DNA of 64,000 bases from Trametopsis cervina (taxonomy: Eukaryota; Basidiomycota; Agaricomycetes; Polyporales; Irpicaceae). The position numbers and the translations under genes are program-made. This document shows, piece after piece, positions 33,947 through 44,907 of this stretch (positions within the stretch are counted from its first letter, which is position 1; every line of letters starts with the position of its first letter). The stretch covers positions 14,966-78,965 of the forward strand of contig MU278390.1 of assembly GCA_022385755.1 (NCBI GenBank), written 5' to 3'. Under the pieces are notes generated by a model. That model saw only the letters and a program-made list of their open reading frames with translations, ran no database searches and was not told the DNA's origin.

Positions 33947-34486
33947 TTACTGATCATTATTCAAATTGTATACCGTAATTGTGCCGTCATCTAAATTGTG
34001 TCCACTTTTATACTTCCAGTAATGCTCTGCACATGGCCAGAATTCCAATTCAAAAGGACTCTTAGTTCGGCTTTCACGCCGGTGCACCCTAAAACGCAGT
34101 GCATGGTAGCACATAAACCTTCCCATCTCGTCCATAACGTGTCTACACACTCCGCCGAGTCCCACGTACAGTGCGTCTGTTTTGCCCGCCACATAAGCCG
34201 CTGCGTCCATAGTTTTCATGCCGCTGCCTGCGTCACCTCTTTTCAGGACTCCCTGCTTATTTGTGAACGCTTGTACGGCTGGTACTCTACGGAGCCCGGT
34301 ACCAAACGAGGGCGAAATGAAGAAACGATGCTCCTCGCACAGTTTGACGTGGTTGAGCGTTGAACGAGAGCGAGCTGGGATCACAGAGGTGCGCTTAGGC
34401 TGCTGCGTTGTCTTGTACTCTTGCTGATTTGATGTGCCGCACGCAGAGTACCTACCGACTCTACGCTGTAGCGGAGCGAGTGGCAA
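33947..34486 (-). CDS. Unrecognised conserved ORF convergent to FunK1-B (LCEE ORF)
   Basis: A minus-strand frame beginning four bases after the kinase stop contains NHVKLCEEHRFFISPSFG and continues to GRFMCYHALRFRVHRRESRT and a C-terminal KYKSGHNLDD. It aligns in frame with the plus-strand ORF at 54519-54899 beside FunK1-D (NDIKLCEEPRFFVSPAFG) and with a frameshifted version beside FunK1-C. A probable intron with a conserved position precedes it (gtgcgcc donor near 34484 on the minus strand), and an upstream exon may run 34817-34485. I recognise no domain. Conservation of protein frame between two copies supports coding, while the convergent overlap with the kinase 3' end could instead mean a conserved non-coding flank. 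Confidence 0.4.
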   Translation of the reverse strand: MPLAPLQRRVGRYSACGTSNQQEYKTTQQPKRTSVIPARSRSTLNHVKLCEEHRFFISPSFGTGLRRVPAVQAFTNKQGVLKRGDAGSGMKTMDAAAYVAGKTDALYVGLGGVCRHVMDEMGRFMCYHALRFRVHRRESRTKSPFELEFWPCAEHYWKYKSGHNLDDGTITVYNLNNDQ

Positions 34487-35260
34487 GTATGAGGCGCACC
34501 CTTATCCAATCTTCCACCACCACCATCGTCGACATCGAGCCCCACCTGGAGAGGCTGGCCGTCATGCAGTGGCTTAATCGCTTCCGATGAGGGAGTGTAG
34601 CTCCCAGCGAGATATCATCTACGAGCGACGGGCTGGTGTTGGCTGTCTGATAGACAGCGCGCAGGACGCCAGTGGGGACTCCGTCTAGCAGTGCAGTTTT
34701 GAAGCTGTTCTGACCTACATAGAATATAGCAGGCATACAATGGGCTATCTGACGCACCTTTGCAATGACAAAACCCATCACTACGATAACAGCATCGTTG
34801 TCGCTCTTCGTCCACACCTATGACTGCCCGTAAGATAAGCGGTCGCAAAGTCTGAGATGCGTTGAGATAGAGCTCGCTGCTACCTGGACGTGGTGAAATG
34901 GGAAACGGGCCAAGGGTAGGCAAAATATTGCCTCTGGGCCGATAACGGACGAACGGGCGCCGATATCTGGCACTAGAAATAACAATAGACAAGACGCTGT
35001 GAGTGGGCAAGTGTATGGGAATGGATACGAAAGATCGCCTGATTACGCGTTGAGGCGTGCAATAAAAAACGGTCGATGAACGAAGCCCTGAGAGCAAACT
35101 TGTGGGTGAGACTGAAATTGTGACGAATGTTGTTGATCGCGGAAAACGATTGGGGTTGTGACAAAGTGCGGGAAGTGTAGATAAACCTCGCATGCTACAA
35201 AGCTCAATCACGTAGACGACTCCTGCCTCAGATCTGGCCATGTGAGCTTAGTAGCGCTGA
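34487..35260 (-). other. Possible upstream exons of the LCEE ORF
   Basis: The minus strand has two overlapping open frames. The one at 34461-34817 (with FYVGQNSFKTALLDGVPTGV and TMVVVEDWIR) has protein-like composition and ends at a splice-donor-like GTGCGC that also lies before the LCEE ORF in the C and D copies. The other, 34615-35241, looks like a shadow. No recognisable domain. Confidence 0.3.
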
Positions 35261-35269
35261 TGGAACGCC

Positions 35270-36990
35270 TCGTGGCGCAAACGCAACGGCCCTCCGGATG
35301 AAGATGTGAGTGCGATTTCCAGTGGACAGAAGTGTGTCTACCTCTCAAACCTAAGCGAACCCGGACTCCTATGTCCTATTCTCGAGCAAGATCGCGAGTT
35401 CGTGCGATGGGACAGTCAGTGGACGCGATAAGGCCTGCAGAGCGCATCAGCAGCCATATATTATCAGGTCTAAGACATGCGAACCCTTGTACGGCGGCTC
35501 GTAGACTTACCGCAGTACTGATGTGGTGTCACGGACGATGGCGAGGAGTTTTTATATAATGACGTAACTCAATGCAACTTAGACTTCTGGGCGTGCCGTC
35601 TGGAAAAGCTTCCGGCACTTTCGGGAGATTTTGTGGCCCACGACGAGGAGAATGAGGGATTTTGTGAGGCATCCTGTGGAAGGCTGAGCTGAGAGCGGTG
35701 GCGTAGTGCGAGATGTGGGTGGTTTGATGGGTATATGAGACGGGTTTTGATAAGGGCACTGATTAGTGTGGCGGAGACTTCGATGCTGTCGGCCTGGACG
35801 CCACATCAGCGAAGAGCAGCTTCGCAGATCGGCGGCGGCGCGCGGGAAATGCTGTGCGCGGGGCCTGGTAAATTACAGGACATGACGGTAAAGAACAGCG
35901 AGCAGCGCACGCCGCATTGTCATGATGGACTTATCGATGTTTTTAATCAGCACCGGATGGGACAGACACATAGCGTACCCACCTATAAGATGCGACAGCC
36001 TCCATCCTTCCATCGCAACAAAAGAGTGAGATGGGCGTGCCAGGTGCTGTTTCAGCGTTTGCAGACGACGCCGCGTGCTGCAGAGGATGGTGCTGTGTGG
36101 GGAAAAGCTAAAGATATCGACCAGCCTAGAATGATAAGTAGTTGTAATATGAGTTAAAATCTGATAACGCACCAATGGGGACCGTACACCTGGCCAAAAA
36201 TCCTATGCTGAAGGACTTTCCTTCCCTACCAAGTCGTGGACATTGATTGCGGATGTCTACTATAGCCAGCCCACACGACGTATCCGGGTTTATGGACATC
36301 AGTTAGAGGCGACGCGTGCGTTTGACGAGAACATCGAGAAAACAGGCGCAAGGTCGAAGACGGAGCTTGCAGATGCTCAACAATTCACGAGCATGGTCTT
36401 GAAGTGAGGGTGGAGGTGCCGTGTTGAGCGATGTGGACCGAGACATTAGGTCGTGACATGGACGATCAGAGCCGTCTGTGGCGTCGCGTCGGAGGTGAGA
36501 TTGCATGATCAGCATTGGGCGCTGAGCGCCACGTGCTCACGGATCAGTGACCCTTCGAGTGCGCCCCCATATGTGAGCTCTCACACAAATCCTTTCTAAA
36601 GATGCTCTTGTATAACGGACGACATAAGCCAGCTCTCAAATACGTATGGACTTGCTGTGGATGCATGCACACTAGGAAATTCTCCCTCACCACACGGCCC
36701 CTCCGACACCGGATACAAGCTACTACAGGTATATTGAGGGTCTAACCGAGCGAGCAATCCGGCCCTCGCACTGTTCAGCTCACCTTGAACCGACACCGGA
36801 TGTAGCGAACGGTGATTAAGCTCATGCCTGTGTAGGATGAGACGCAGACGGTAAGGCAACGTCGATGATGGTGGCTGCAGAGGATCGGCGAAGGAGATCG
36901 GACAAAAGGTATGTCCCCTGCTTACCACTGATACCGCTACATTGTATAGTTAACGGATAGTCTGCGTGTGGGCACGTCAAGCTAACCGGA
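35270..36990 (+). repeat. Segmental duplication block adjoining FunK1-C
   Basis: This block aligns in the same orientation and order with 52080-54500 next to FunK1-D. Shared landmarks are a gagatgtgagtgcg start (35310 / 52124), cagcagccatat..tatcag/cagcagccctatatcatcg (35450 / 52268), gacttcgatg.tgtcggcctg (35776 / 52684), gggacagacacat (35958 / 52871), gatgcgacagcc (35989 / 52910), and agaggcgacgcgtgc.tttgacgagaacatcgagaaaac (36305 / 53760). The copies have many indels and no long shared open frame, so the block is old and mostly non-coding. Confidence 0.7.
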
Positions 36991-37400
36991 AAGATAGCGG
37001 TGTGAACTCATACTTCCTGTCACAGTTCATCCTTGTACAAATTTTAACGACATCGACCTGTGCGAGGAGCTATGCTTCTTCCTCTTACCCGCGTTGAGCA
37101 CTAGGTTTAGCAGAGCGCAAGCCATACCCACCCATTGTATGTTTTCAAACAAGAGTCAAATCTTGAAGAGGCGGCGGCGCGAAAACCACGGACACAGTGG
37201 CTCGTGTGGTGAACGAAATAGACGGACTGTCCGTCAGACCCGAGATGCGTAGGTACATTGCAGACGCCGCAGGCCTGCAAGCTTTACATGCTATCGTGCG
37301 CTACGCTGTGGGGCGCACCCACGCGAACGTCGAAGCTGGCAGTCCTTGTGTAAGCGTAATTCCGTCCGTGTGTATAATATGGAGCGTGGATTATGAATAG
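36991..37400 (+). pseudogene. Frameshifted LCEE ORF next to FunK1-C
   Basis: The plus strand reads NDIDLCEELCFFLLPALS near 37050, homologous to the LCEE ORFs beside FunK1-B and -D. The later part (VARVVNEIDGLSVRPEMRRY, from 37197) lies in a different frame, whereas in copy D both parts are in one frame. An indel around 37170-37195 therefore breaks the frame. It lies convergent to and just beyond the 3' end of FunK1-C. Confidence 0.45.
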
Positions 37401-37465
37401 TATACACAATTTAGATGAGAATGCGACAGAATACAGTGCAAAAATCTATATAGCCCGTAAACTTT

Positions 37466-40309
37466 CTACTTGCGCGATGCAGACCTTGTCTTGGAACGAG
37501 TCACCCGCTGCTCCGTCTGCACAGTACTCCCCTTGCGTGAGGCAGACCTCGTATTAGAACGAGTCGCGCGTTGCTCCGTCCGCACGGCACTCGCGGCTGC
37601 CTTCTTGTCCCGCTCATCACTTTTCGTACGAGACCGAGTCTGGTAAACCTTGCGCACGGGTTCCGCCTTTGAGATCTTCCTTGACCTCTTCGTACGCCTA
37701 TCGGTTTCTTCCTCAGTAGTCTCCGGCTCATGCTCTCGTTCATTGTCGGGCTGCCCTCTCTTTGAGGAATTCGACCTCATGGAGTTGGCGCTCCTCATCC
37801 TCTCCACGACCTCCTCTGTTCCTCCGATGGTAGGGAACGGTTCATTTCGAAAAGACCGGGTCCGCATGCGATGGATGCTGTATGAACCAGGCTCGGGAGT
37901 CGGAGGACGGTAGGATGGCACTGGCAGAGCAGGAGGCCCCATTGAACAGGTACCAGTGCCGCGTGTCTTAGGACGAGTGGGGATCGGGAGTTTGATAGAA
38001 GTCGAATTGGAATCATAAGGAAGAGGAAGCGAAGGTTGATTATTATCGCGTGGGATGGTGCGGAATTTATGTGTTCCTTGACGATTGCCAAGGACTGTTT
38101 TGTTGGTTTGCTTATCCGTCTCCGGCGGGAAGTGATCTCGGAGTACATCATTCTTTGGCCAGTCCGCACTGTTGAGGGCTTTCTCGAATATTTGTAGGAT
38201 TGTTCCGTCTTCCAACTGCTTGCGAGCTTCTTCGTATTTCCTTGTTTCGGGCTGCTCGCGCCTGTTTGCACCCATCCGGTTGGAATGGAAACGGTAGAGA
38301 ATAAAACCGACATCTCTTAAGAGTTTCTCTAGTGGCTTACATGCGAACTCGATCTCATCAATGCGCCCGGAATTGATAAAGCTGTCCTTGCCTGTACCAC
38401 CAATGTGGTGTGTGATTCCGTCCGCATCTTCACCCTCCGCGCATTCATCGAACATGAAAAGATCGTTCGCCGTGGCGGTGTTCTTGAAGTAATGGAGCGA
38501 CATGTAGAGAAGGAGCCAGTAACATGACTCGATGTCATCCAAGAGCGAGTGACGCTTCCTGGGTTGTTTCAATAACAAAATGGACATGAATTGCCACGTT
38601 CCCTGCGAACGTTGGTCAGCTCTATGCGAACATTGCAATGAGTCGAATCTTGAACTCACGGTACGATATGCATGACAACTTCCTGCGTCCTCCAACTTGA
38701 TGGCATGGTCCCAATCATTCAGAATACCACGTTTGGTTTCGGCGTCGAGCATCACATTACCCATGCTGATGTCTCGATGCAAAAGTAGTCCGCCCTTGTA
38801 TGCTTCTAGAAGGACTACAGATCATTTAACGTCTGTCAGCACATAAACGCGAATGCGATAAGATTAACCGCTTACCCTCGAGCACATCGCAAATAGCTTG
38901 CACGAGTTGTTTTGAATCCTCCACCATGAAAAGGGGATGCGCAAGCTTCTGCACAACCCGGTAGTGCTGATGGCGGCGCAACCACGCGATGGGCCGCAAA
39001 GCGTCCGTCCCCTCCGTATTATCCTGAGTCACCGTCGCCTGAGCCTCGCCGCTGCTGTCCAGTACGTCTCCAGCGATGTACACATGTGGCCGCGCCCGAA
39101 TCTTAATTTTCTCCAGTAGGTCATACACGTCGGCCTCAGAGAGCACACCAGAGACGTCCGGTCGCCATGCATCCTTCAGGAATAGCAGCTCTTGCTCTTC
39201 CAGTCCCCATGCATAGTATGCCCGTGTCGCTCGGCCGCATGGTGAGTCCGCGTCCATGAATGGCTTGCACACGATATATTCGCGAATCTCGTCGCAACCG
39301 TCCCGGCACACTTTTAGCTTGTACGCTTGAGTACCGCTGTCGAGCGTCATCTTCAGCTTCGTTCTCTGCTGGTCGTCGTTAAAAGCCTCGAGCTTCGCCT
39401 CAATAGCCGCACGGAGAACCTCTACCTCGTCCAACGTAGCACGCACCGCACTCGTGTCGAATCCTCGCAGTTCATCTGTTGCCTTCTCGTACCGCCACAG
39501 AAACTCGCTCAGGTAGTTGTTTCCTGTTATGTAGTTAAATGCAGCGGATACCACTGCTCCAGACCGGTCCCACCGAATGAAGCGCGCGTTGTGGCCGATA
39601 ATCGACACAGAGAATGTGTGCGTACGATGCTGCAGGCGCATGGCCCATGTCGCATAGTCAATCTGCTGTCCGCGATTCTCGTTGCCCTTCACAGAGAGAT
39701 GCTCCAAAGGCCTCGGTATTGTGTCGTCGGGGTCGCCGCCTTCGGAGAGGAACGCGTCATGTTCTTTGCCAGACTTGACCTCCCACACGATGTGCACGTC
39801 ATTCATGTAGTTCGACTTGAAACCGTCAGCATATCCGTCTGCCGTGAGGAACATGGCGCAGTCGGGCTTCACACCCGTAACACTGTCCGGATTGTTCGAC
39901 GTGTTGTGGAGCTTGAACGAGGGGCAGCAGCCAGATGTCTCTATGGCTGCTACCTGTAGAGAGAAGATTATACGAGTGGTAATGAGTATCGATGGTGATG
40001 CGGTGGACACAGTGGAAAGCGACAAACCAGTGGATTGTACATGGCGTGTTCTCCACCCTTGCTTGGAACTCCCTTAAAGTCGGCTTCAGGAGCGTTTTCT
40101 CGTGAATATTTGAAGGAGATTGGAAGGAATCGATCGAGGAATGTGTTGACGTCGATGGAGCCGACAAAGTGTCCCAGCATCTCTTTATCCATCTCGTTCC
40201 GTCGTTGCGGCGCACTAAGTTCTACATGAGCAGAGTATGTGCTGCCTATCAGTGTCTTTTTCCTTGGAGTGTAGCCAGGAGGTAGAACGGGGAGGGACTG
40301 AACGGGCAT
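37466..40309 (-). CDS. FunK1 fungal protein kinase, copy C
   Basis: Exons 40309-40028, 39953-38876, 38814-38660 and 38602-37466 join in phase to 883 residues, the longest of the four. Residues 354 (lysine of FLKDAWR), 466-473 (HRDISMGN) and 487-489 (DWD) are conserved. The activation region NDWDHAIKLEDAGSCHAYRT is nearly identical to copy A. The terminal basic tail carries two copies of a unit containing TRSxTRSASRK. The protein-coding part is most like copies B and D. Intact; flanked upstream by the promoter module and downstream by the block duplicated at 52-55 kb. Confidence 0.93.
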
Positions 40310-40640
40310 AATCGTGTAACGGAATTGCAAACGGGAAACATACCGGGCGTGCTATTGTGTTGTATTTATATTAATGAAAGGGATGTGGCCTTTGATGCGT
40401 CCTGACTCGACGCGGTTTGATGTGGCCAACTTGTAATGCGTGGTTTGATGGGGCCAACCTGCGAGGCGGTGGCGGTTGAAGATACAAACTCAGCGATTTC
40501 CCCTTTAGGATACTGGAGAGATTGATCGTTATTATGTAATTGATGTTATTCCCGATATATGCTTAACAATAACAATAACGATAACAATAACGGTATTTGC
40601 TGCGCTATTCCCCGCTCTGCACGACCGCCTTGTCGTGTAC
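40310..40640 (-). promoter_or_regulatory. FunK1-C promoter module with 28-bp-spaced repeats
   Basis: GGTTTGATGTGGCCAAC starts at 40414 and a GGTTTGATGGGGCCAAC copy at 40442, 28 bp apart, with the ggatgtggcc core at 40381. A TATA-like element (tgtatttatattaa) lies at 40361-40374. The aacaataacaataacgataacaataac microsatellite at about 40567-40594 is the inverted counterpart of the one at 30830-30857 upstream of FunK1-B, so similarity of the two 5' flanks extends at least that far. Confidence 0.65.
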
Positions 40641-42639
40641 GAAAATGTGTTTCGTGGTGATCCTCAGACAACAAGATACCTTAAATCGACTTATGCTATA
40701 ATTTTACGTTGTAGTGTACCTGGACGTCCCTCGTCGAGGTGCATTCATCGGAAGTTGGCTATTCACGTCCGGAACCTCCTATCTAGCCTCATTCGAGCAT
40801 TTCCCCAGATATAGCGCTCGGACATGGGGGATGTCCCTGTCTGATTGTCTGGACAAGGAACAGAACAGGTCGTCTTTTGGGCAACTGGTGGCAGCATTCA
40901 ATTTGTGGAAGTTATCCAATAAAATCTGACGTACGTTCCTGCGACAGTACGAAGTGGAGGAAATAGGGGACCGGACGCGTACTGGATGCTGTCGAGCAGA
41001 AATGCAGTGGCGGGTACCAAGGTAGGCATCATATCAGATACAATGGCATAAATTCTACGTGTGCTCCACGCACATAATTCCTTTGCTCGCGATGGTGTAT
41101 CACCAGAGCAACCTGTTGAGTGCAGATAACATTACCGTAAACATAATCTACACAGCAATGGTGGTAACAGCAGAGAAGTACCGAAGCTATCGCAGAAACA
41201 GTCCATTTCTGAATAGCACAGTCAGCCCTACGGTCGACAATGCCTTACAATTCAGATTTGATGGCCTAAATGGCACACCCGTGACAGTTCCCCCGGGGCA
41301 ACCCTGCTTACCTTGCGTTCCCAAGCAAACATGGATTACCATGTCCTTGTCTCCAACGACACCGTGAGTCTGCAAAATGGCGTAGTTGGTGCACGCGGGA
41401 AGGCATTTCGCGTGTCTGAACAACCCTCGAGTGTTGTGACGCACACACCTCTTGACCGCGCGAGTGATCTGGAGCGACAGACGTGAGCAAACCGTATTTG
41501 ATAATGACGTACTTGAACGCAGCGTGTATTCTGGTGTATACTTCTCCCGGGAGATAGAGAGACTGATGCAGCTTTGGGCGGTCTAAGATGTCGCGCGTCG
41601 CGAGCGGCGATACGAACGAGTAGTTGCGTAGATAATTGCGGTGAATATTGGCCTTTGCGAGTAAGAGGGGCAATCGCTGTGTTTCCTGCTACAAAGGAGG
41701 CGGTCCAGCTTGTCGAACATGGTGAGACTTGGCATCCGACAGTGAGAGAGATTTTTTACGTCAGGAATAAGTTACGTACCTTTCACAGAGGTACTACACC
41801 TCCATAACTCGCAGAGCTACGGGATGGCACGATATACGCAAGCATCGATATGTCCTGTCACGCGCGTCCTTCGAAAGCGCATCGTCTCTCCACCAGTCAT
41901 TCCATCGCCGCCTCGCATGCAATCCGTTCCGCGGTATGTCGTCCATCCTTCGTCTTACCGAAGTCATAAGTCGGCGCATACAGCCACAGTGAAAATGTCG
42001 ATTGCCCTTTTTCGGCCACATATAGATGCGCGGATACGAAGCGTGCTCATACAGAGGTACACACTGAGGAAAAGTGGGAGAGGCGACCACAGTCCCGGAG
42101 TTGGCTCCTGGAAGCGTTGCAACGGAGGACAATGGAAGGGACAGTGTGGAAGTGGATGAGTGTGACGAAACCTGCAGAAGGAGGTTGGGCCTGCCGGCGC
42201 ATCGGGCAAGTGAAAGTGCCCGAGCCTTTCTGCAACAGTTGCAGGTGAGTGTTCTGTGCCGTGTATGTGATGACTGGTCCAGGATGTAGGCACGTAAAAG
42301 AGTCGAGAGTTGCAGACGAAGCCTGTGAAGATGAGTTGGTGCACATCGCGGGCAGCTACCGAGAGTGGATCGAAAGGTGGAGGTCGCGAGGAAGAACGAG
42401 GTTACGATACCACGGAGATGAATCGCGAAGTTGGTGCGAAAACTTGCAAACAGGAGTGTATCAATGAGGAGGACGTTGGGGAGAGGCGAGGGCGTGTAGA
42501 GGTCGTAGCGCGAATATGGGCAGGGAAAACGAGCAGCGAGCGAGGCGTGTGCTGTGGGCCCGTGGAGCTTGCGGTGGGCCGTTGAGGGTCCCTGTGCGCG
42601 AGTGTGGTGCTGCACATATGAGATAGGTCCTTGATGGGG
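40641..42639. other. Two-kilobase region without a supported gene
   Basis: Contains the segment similar to 18266-18330 (around 40757-40810), a plus-strand frame of about 100 residues at 41059-41367 with protein-like composition (SADNITVNIIYTAMVVTAEK) but no recognisable domain, and a 273-residue minus-strand frame at 41794-42615 that is low in hydrophobic content and runs into a known repeat. I treat these as relics or chance frames. Confidence 0.35.
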
Positions 42640-43330
42640 GCGCCGATCGGTGTGGCGTAGACTTCGATGCTGTCGGCCTGCACGCTACATCGACGAAGCA
42701 GGGCAGCGCAGATCGGCGGGGCGCAGAGAATACTGAACGTGGAGATGCTTTGCACAGGACGTGGCGGCGAGGATAGGCCAATTCAGTCACCCGTAGTCTT
42801 GACAAACTTATTGTTGTATCTACTGAGCATTGGCTGAGACAGACACCAAGCGCACCTGTACTCACCTGCACGATACTACCGCCCCACACTCGTCATTACA
42901 ACCGAACCCATATCTACAGTGGATCAACCAACACTGCGCTGTAGTGAAAGATGGCGGAATGTGCTGGTCAAGACGAGGACGGCATGGACGAGTCTGGGCA
43001 TGGCATGAAGTGGTGCGCGGATAAGTCACTGGCGGCGGTTCAGCTCCTGTCCATCGCGCTCGGCGATCGGCGCACTTGAAGCGCGGGCGTTGTGGCGCTC
43101 GGCGGACACCGGATCCAACCCCTGATCGTACTCGCATAGTCGCCTGGTGCGCGTGCAATTGGACACGAACACTGATACGCTCTGCACTGCGTATAAATTA
43201 CTCAGCGCGGGTCCATTCTCACAAGTGTATTGCATTCCTCACAATCTGATATCCCTCCAAAACGCGGGATCGTGCAGGAGATCCAACGAATCCACGTCGA
43301 CGTCACTCGGAATCTCAGCGGTTCTGAATA
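42640..43330 (+). repeat. Solo copy of the duplicated segment
   Basis: Homologous in the same orientation to 52670-53330 and, in part, to 35760-36000. Shared landmarks are gacttcgatgctgtcggcctgcacgctacatc, agatcggcg, and an actgagca..ggctg.gacagacacc/t start of a shared stretch. Unlike the copies at 35.8 and 52.7 kb, no kinase gene follows, so it is either a separate insertion or a remnant of a lost fifth unit. Confidence 0.6.
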
Positions 43331-44907
43331 TCGAAGGTATTCACTTTTAACCGTCAGTTATCGTCATACACTAACCGACTTCGAATGCATAATTGCAGGA
43401 CACCCGAATCTGTATGTACGCGCATCATCGCGCGCGAGGGGTATCCTCGGCTCGCTCTCATCGACATGAACGCGTACTCTTGTGATCGCACACACGCACT
43501 GTTGCAGCATTCGGTGCGTACACCAGACACACATATCTCCCTTTGCTACTGCTAATAAAGAACAGAGCGGGCTACTTACTCTCCATACTCGTATGCAAGA
43601 CATCATCCATCAGCAAGAGAGCCAGTCCTGTTAGACACACACTTTCCTGGCCGTGCATATACGGTTGCTGTCAGCATGACCAATCTCTTCATTTACTCCA
43701 TTTTGCTCTAGCTAAGTAGATACAGATGAGCCGTAGATAAAACAGCGCTAACAGTCAGCTGTTCGTGTCCTACGCTGTCGCTCTCGCAGAAAATCACCTG
43801 TGTAAGTCCCCGTCATGTCCATTGAGCTGGGACTGACAACATGCCCTCTCCCACTGTTTAAAGGCACGCGCTCATCTATTTAACTCGCACCGCGCGCAAG
43901 ACAGGCAGTGGCTCCCCTCGAATACCACAGACTTCACTTTGAACGACGCATGGATAATTTCGAGAAAGCAATGGGCGAGGGCCGTTCTCGAAGTATGCGT
44001 TGGCGACAACAACTGGCTGCAACGGATAGTACTTACGCGAGGAGGTGTCAAACCGAGTTCATGCTGTAAAGAGATGCATGATAAGACGTGCGAGGAGTGC
44101 AACAAGCGTATGAGGCTGCTGTAGCTGCTGTGGAGATAACGGTCACGGAGGGCAAGAGGACCGGGAGAGAACTGGGAAACGCATCTATGGACGCCTCGCA
44201 CATATCAATGTACGTACTCAGCCTTTCTCTTACCCGCTGTCACTGGGTTATTGAATGATCTCGTGTTACGTAGGGCTCTGCGATTCTCCCTGCGCCAGCA
44301 AAGTTAGGATCAGGTTTCTTACCACACCAGCGATCTTGGATATCGAAGCCTTGGTTCTCCGCAGTCAGCGCTAGGAGTGTTCGTTCATCTCCGGCTACAG
44401 CTAATTCTATCCCACTGGCCAATCCATTCTTCGTGCGCGGATTACTAGCCTCGACGGGGTATGTTCCTCAACTCGTCGAGATATGCACGCCCATAATGCA
44501 CAACACAGAAGGATGGCACGGAGCAGCTTTAGTTGGCAAATCAGGTCCCAAGGCAAGATTCTGATCTTCGGTGTGTAGGGTTCCAGTGGTTTACAGTCCA
44601 TGAGCTTCGTCGTCGAGCACAAGTATACTTTGTGAAAGGGCATGTGGGAATGAGTTCGAGTTCGATATATTACAGCGTGGCCGCACGGGAAGACGTATAT
44701 AAAGGCCAGCTCTTGCGTTCACGTCTATTGCATGAGCGGAACCTGTGTCTTGTTCACGGCACATGTAGCTTGAATGCAGCATCATTCATGTCAATGTCCG
44801 ATGGAGTAGGGTAGGCATGGTTGCAAAATAGTAAGACCGAGATCGAGAGTGACATAGCGATACATAAAGGATATTGAGATGAGTAAATAGGATACAAATA
44901 GCTGAAA
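43331..44907. other. Region without a supported gene
   Basis: Several short frames with no recognisable domain. A TATA-like tatataaagg occurs at about 44697-44706 on the plus strand, but no coding frame follows it. The last ~100 bp form the 3' flank of the NLR-like gene. Confidence 0.35.

Noticed and set aside
39327..39959. Plus-strand 210-residue frame opposite FunK1-C
   Set aside because: Antisense of exon 2 of the kinase, with similar antisense frames in the other copies.
41794..42615. Minus-strand 273-residue frame
   Set aside because: Composition is Arg/Ser/His-rich without hydrophobic core, no domain, and not preserved at the homologous segment near 52.4 kb.
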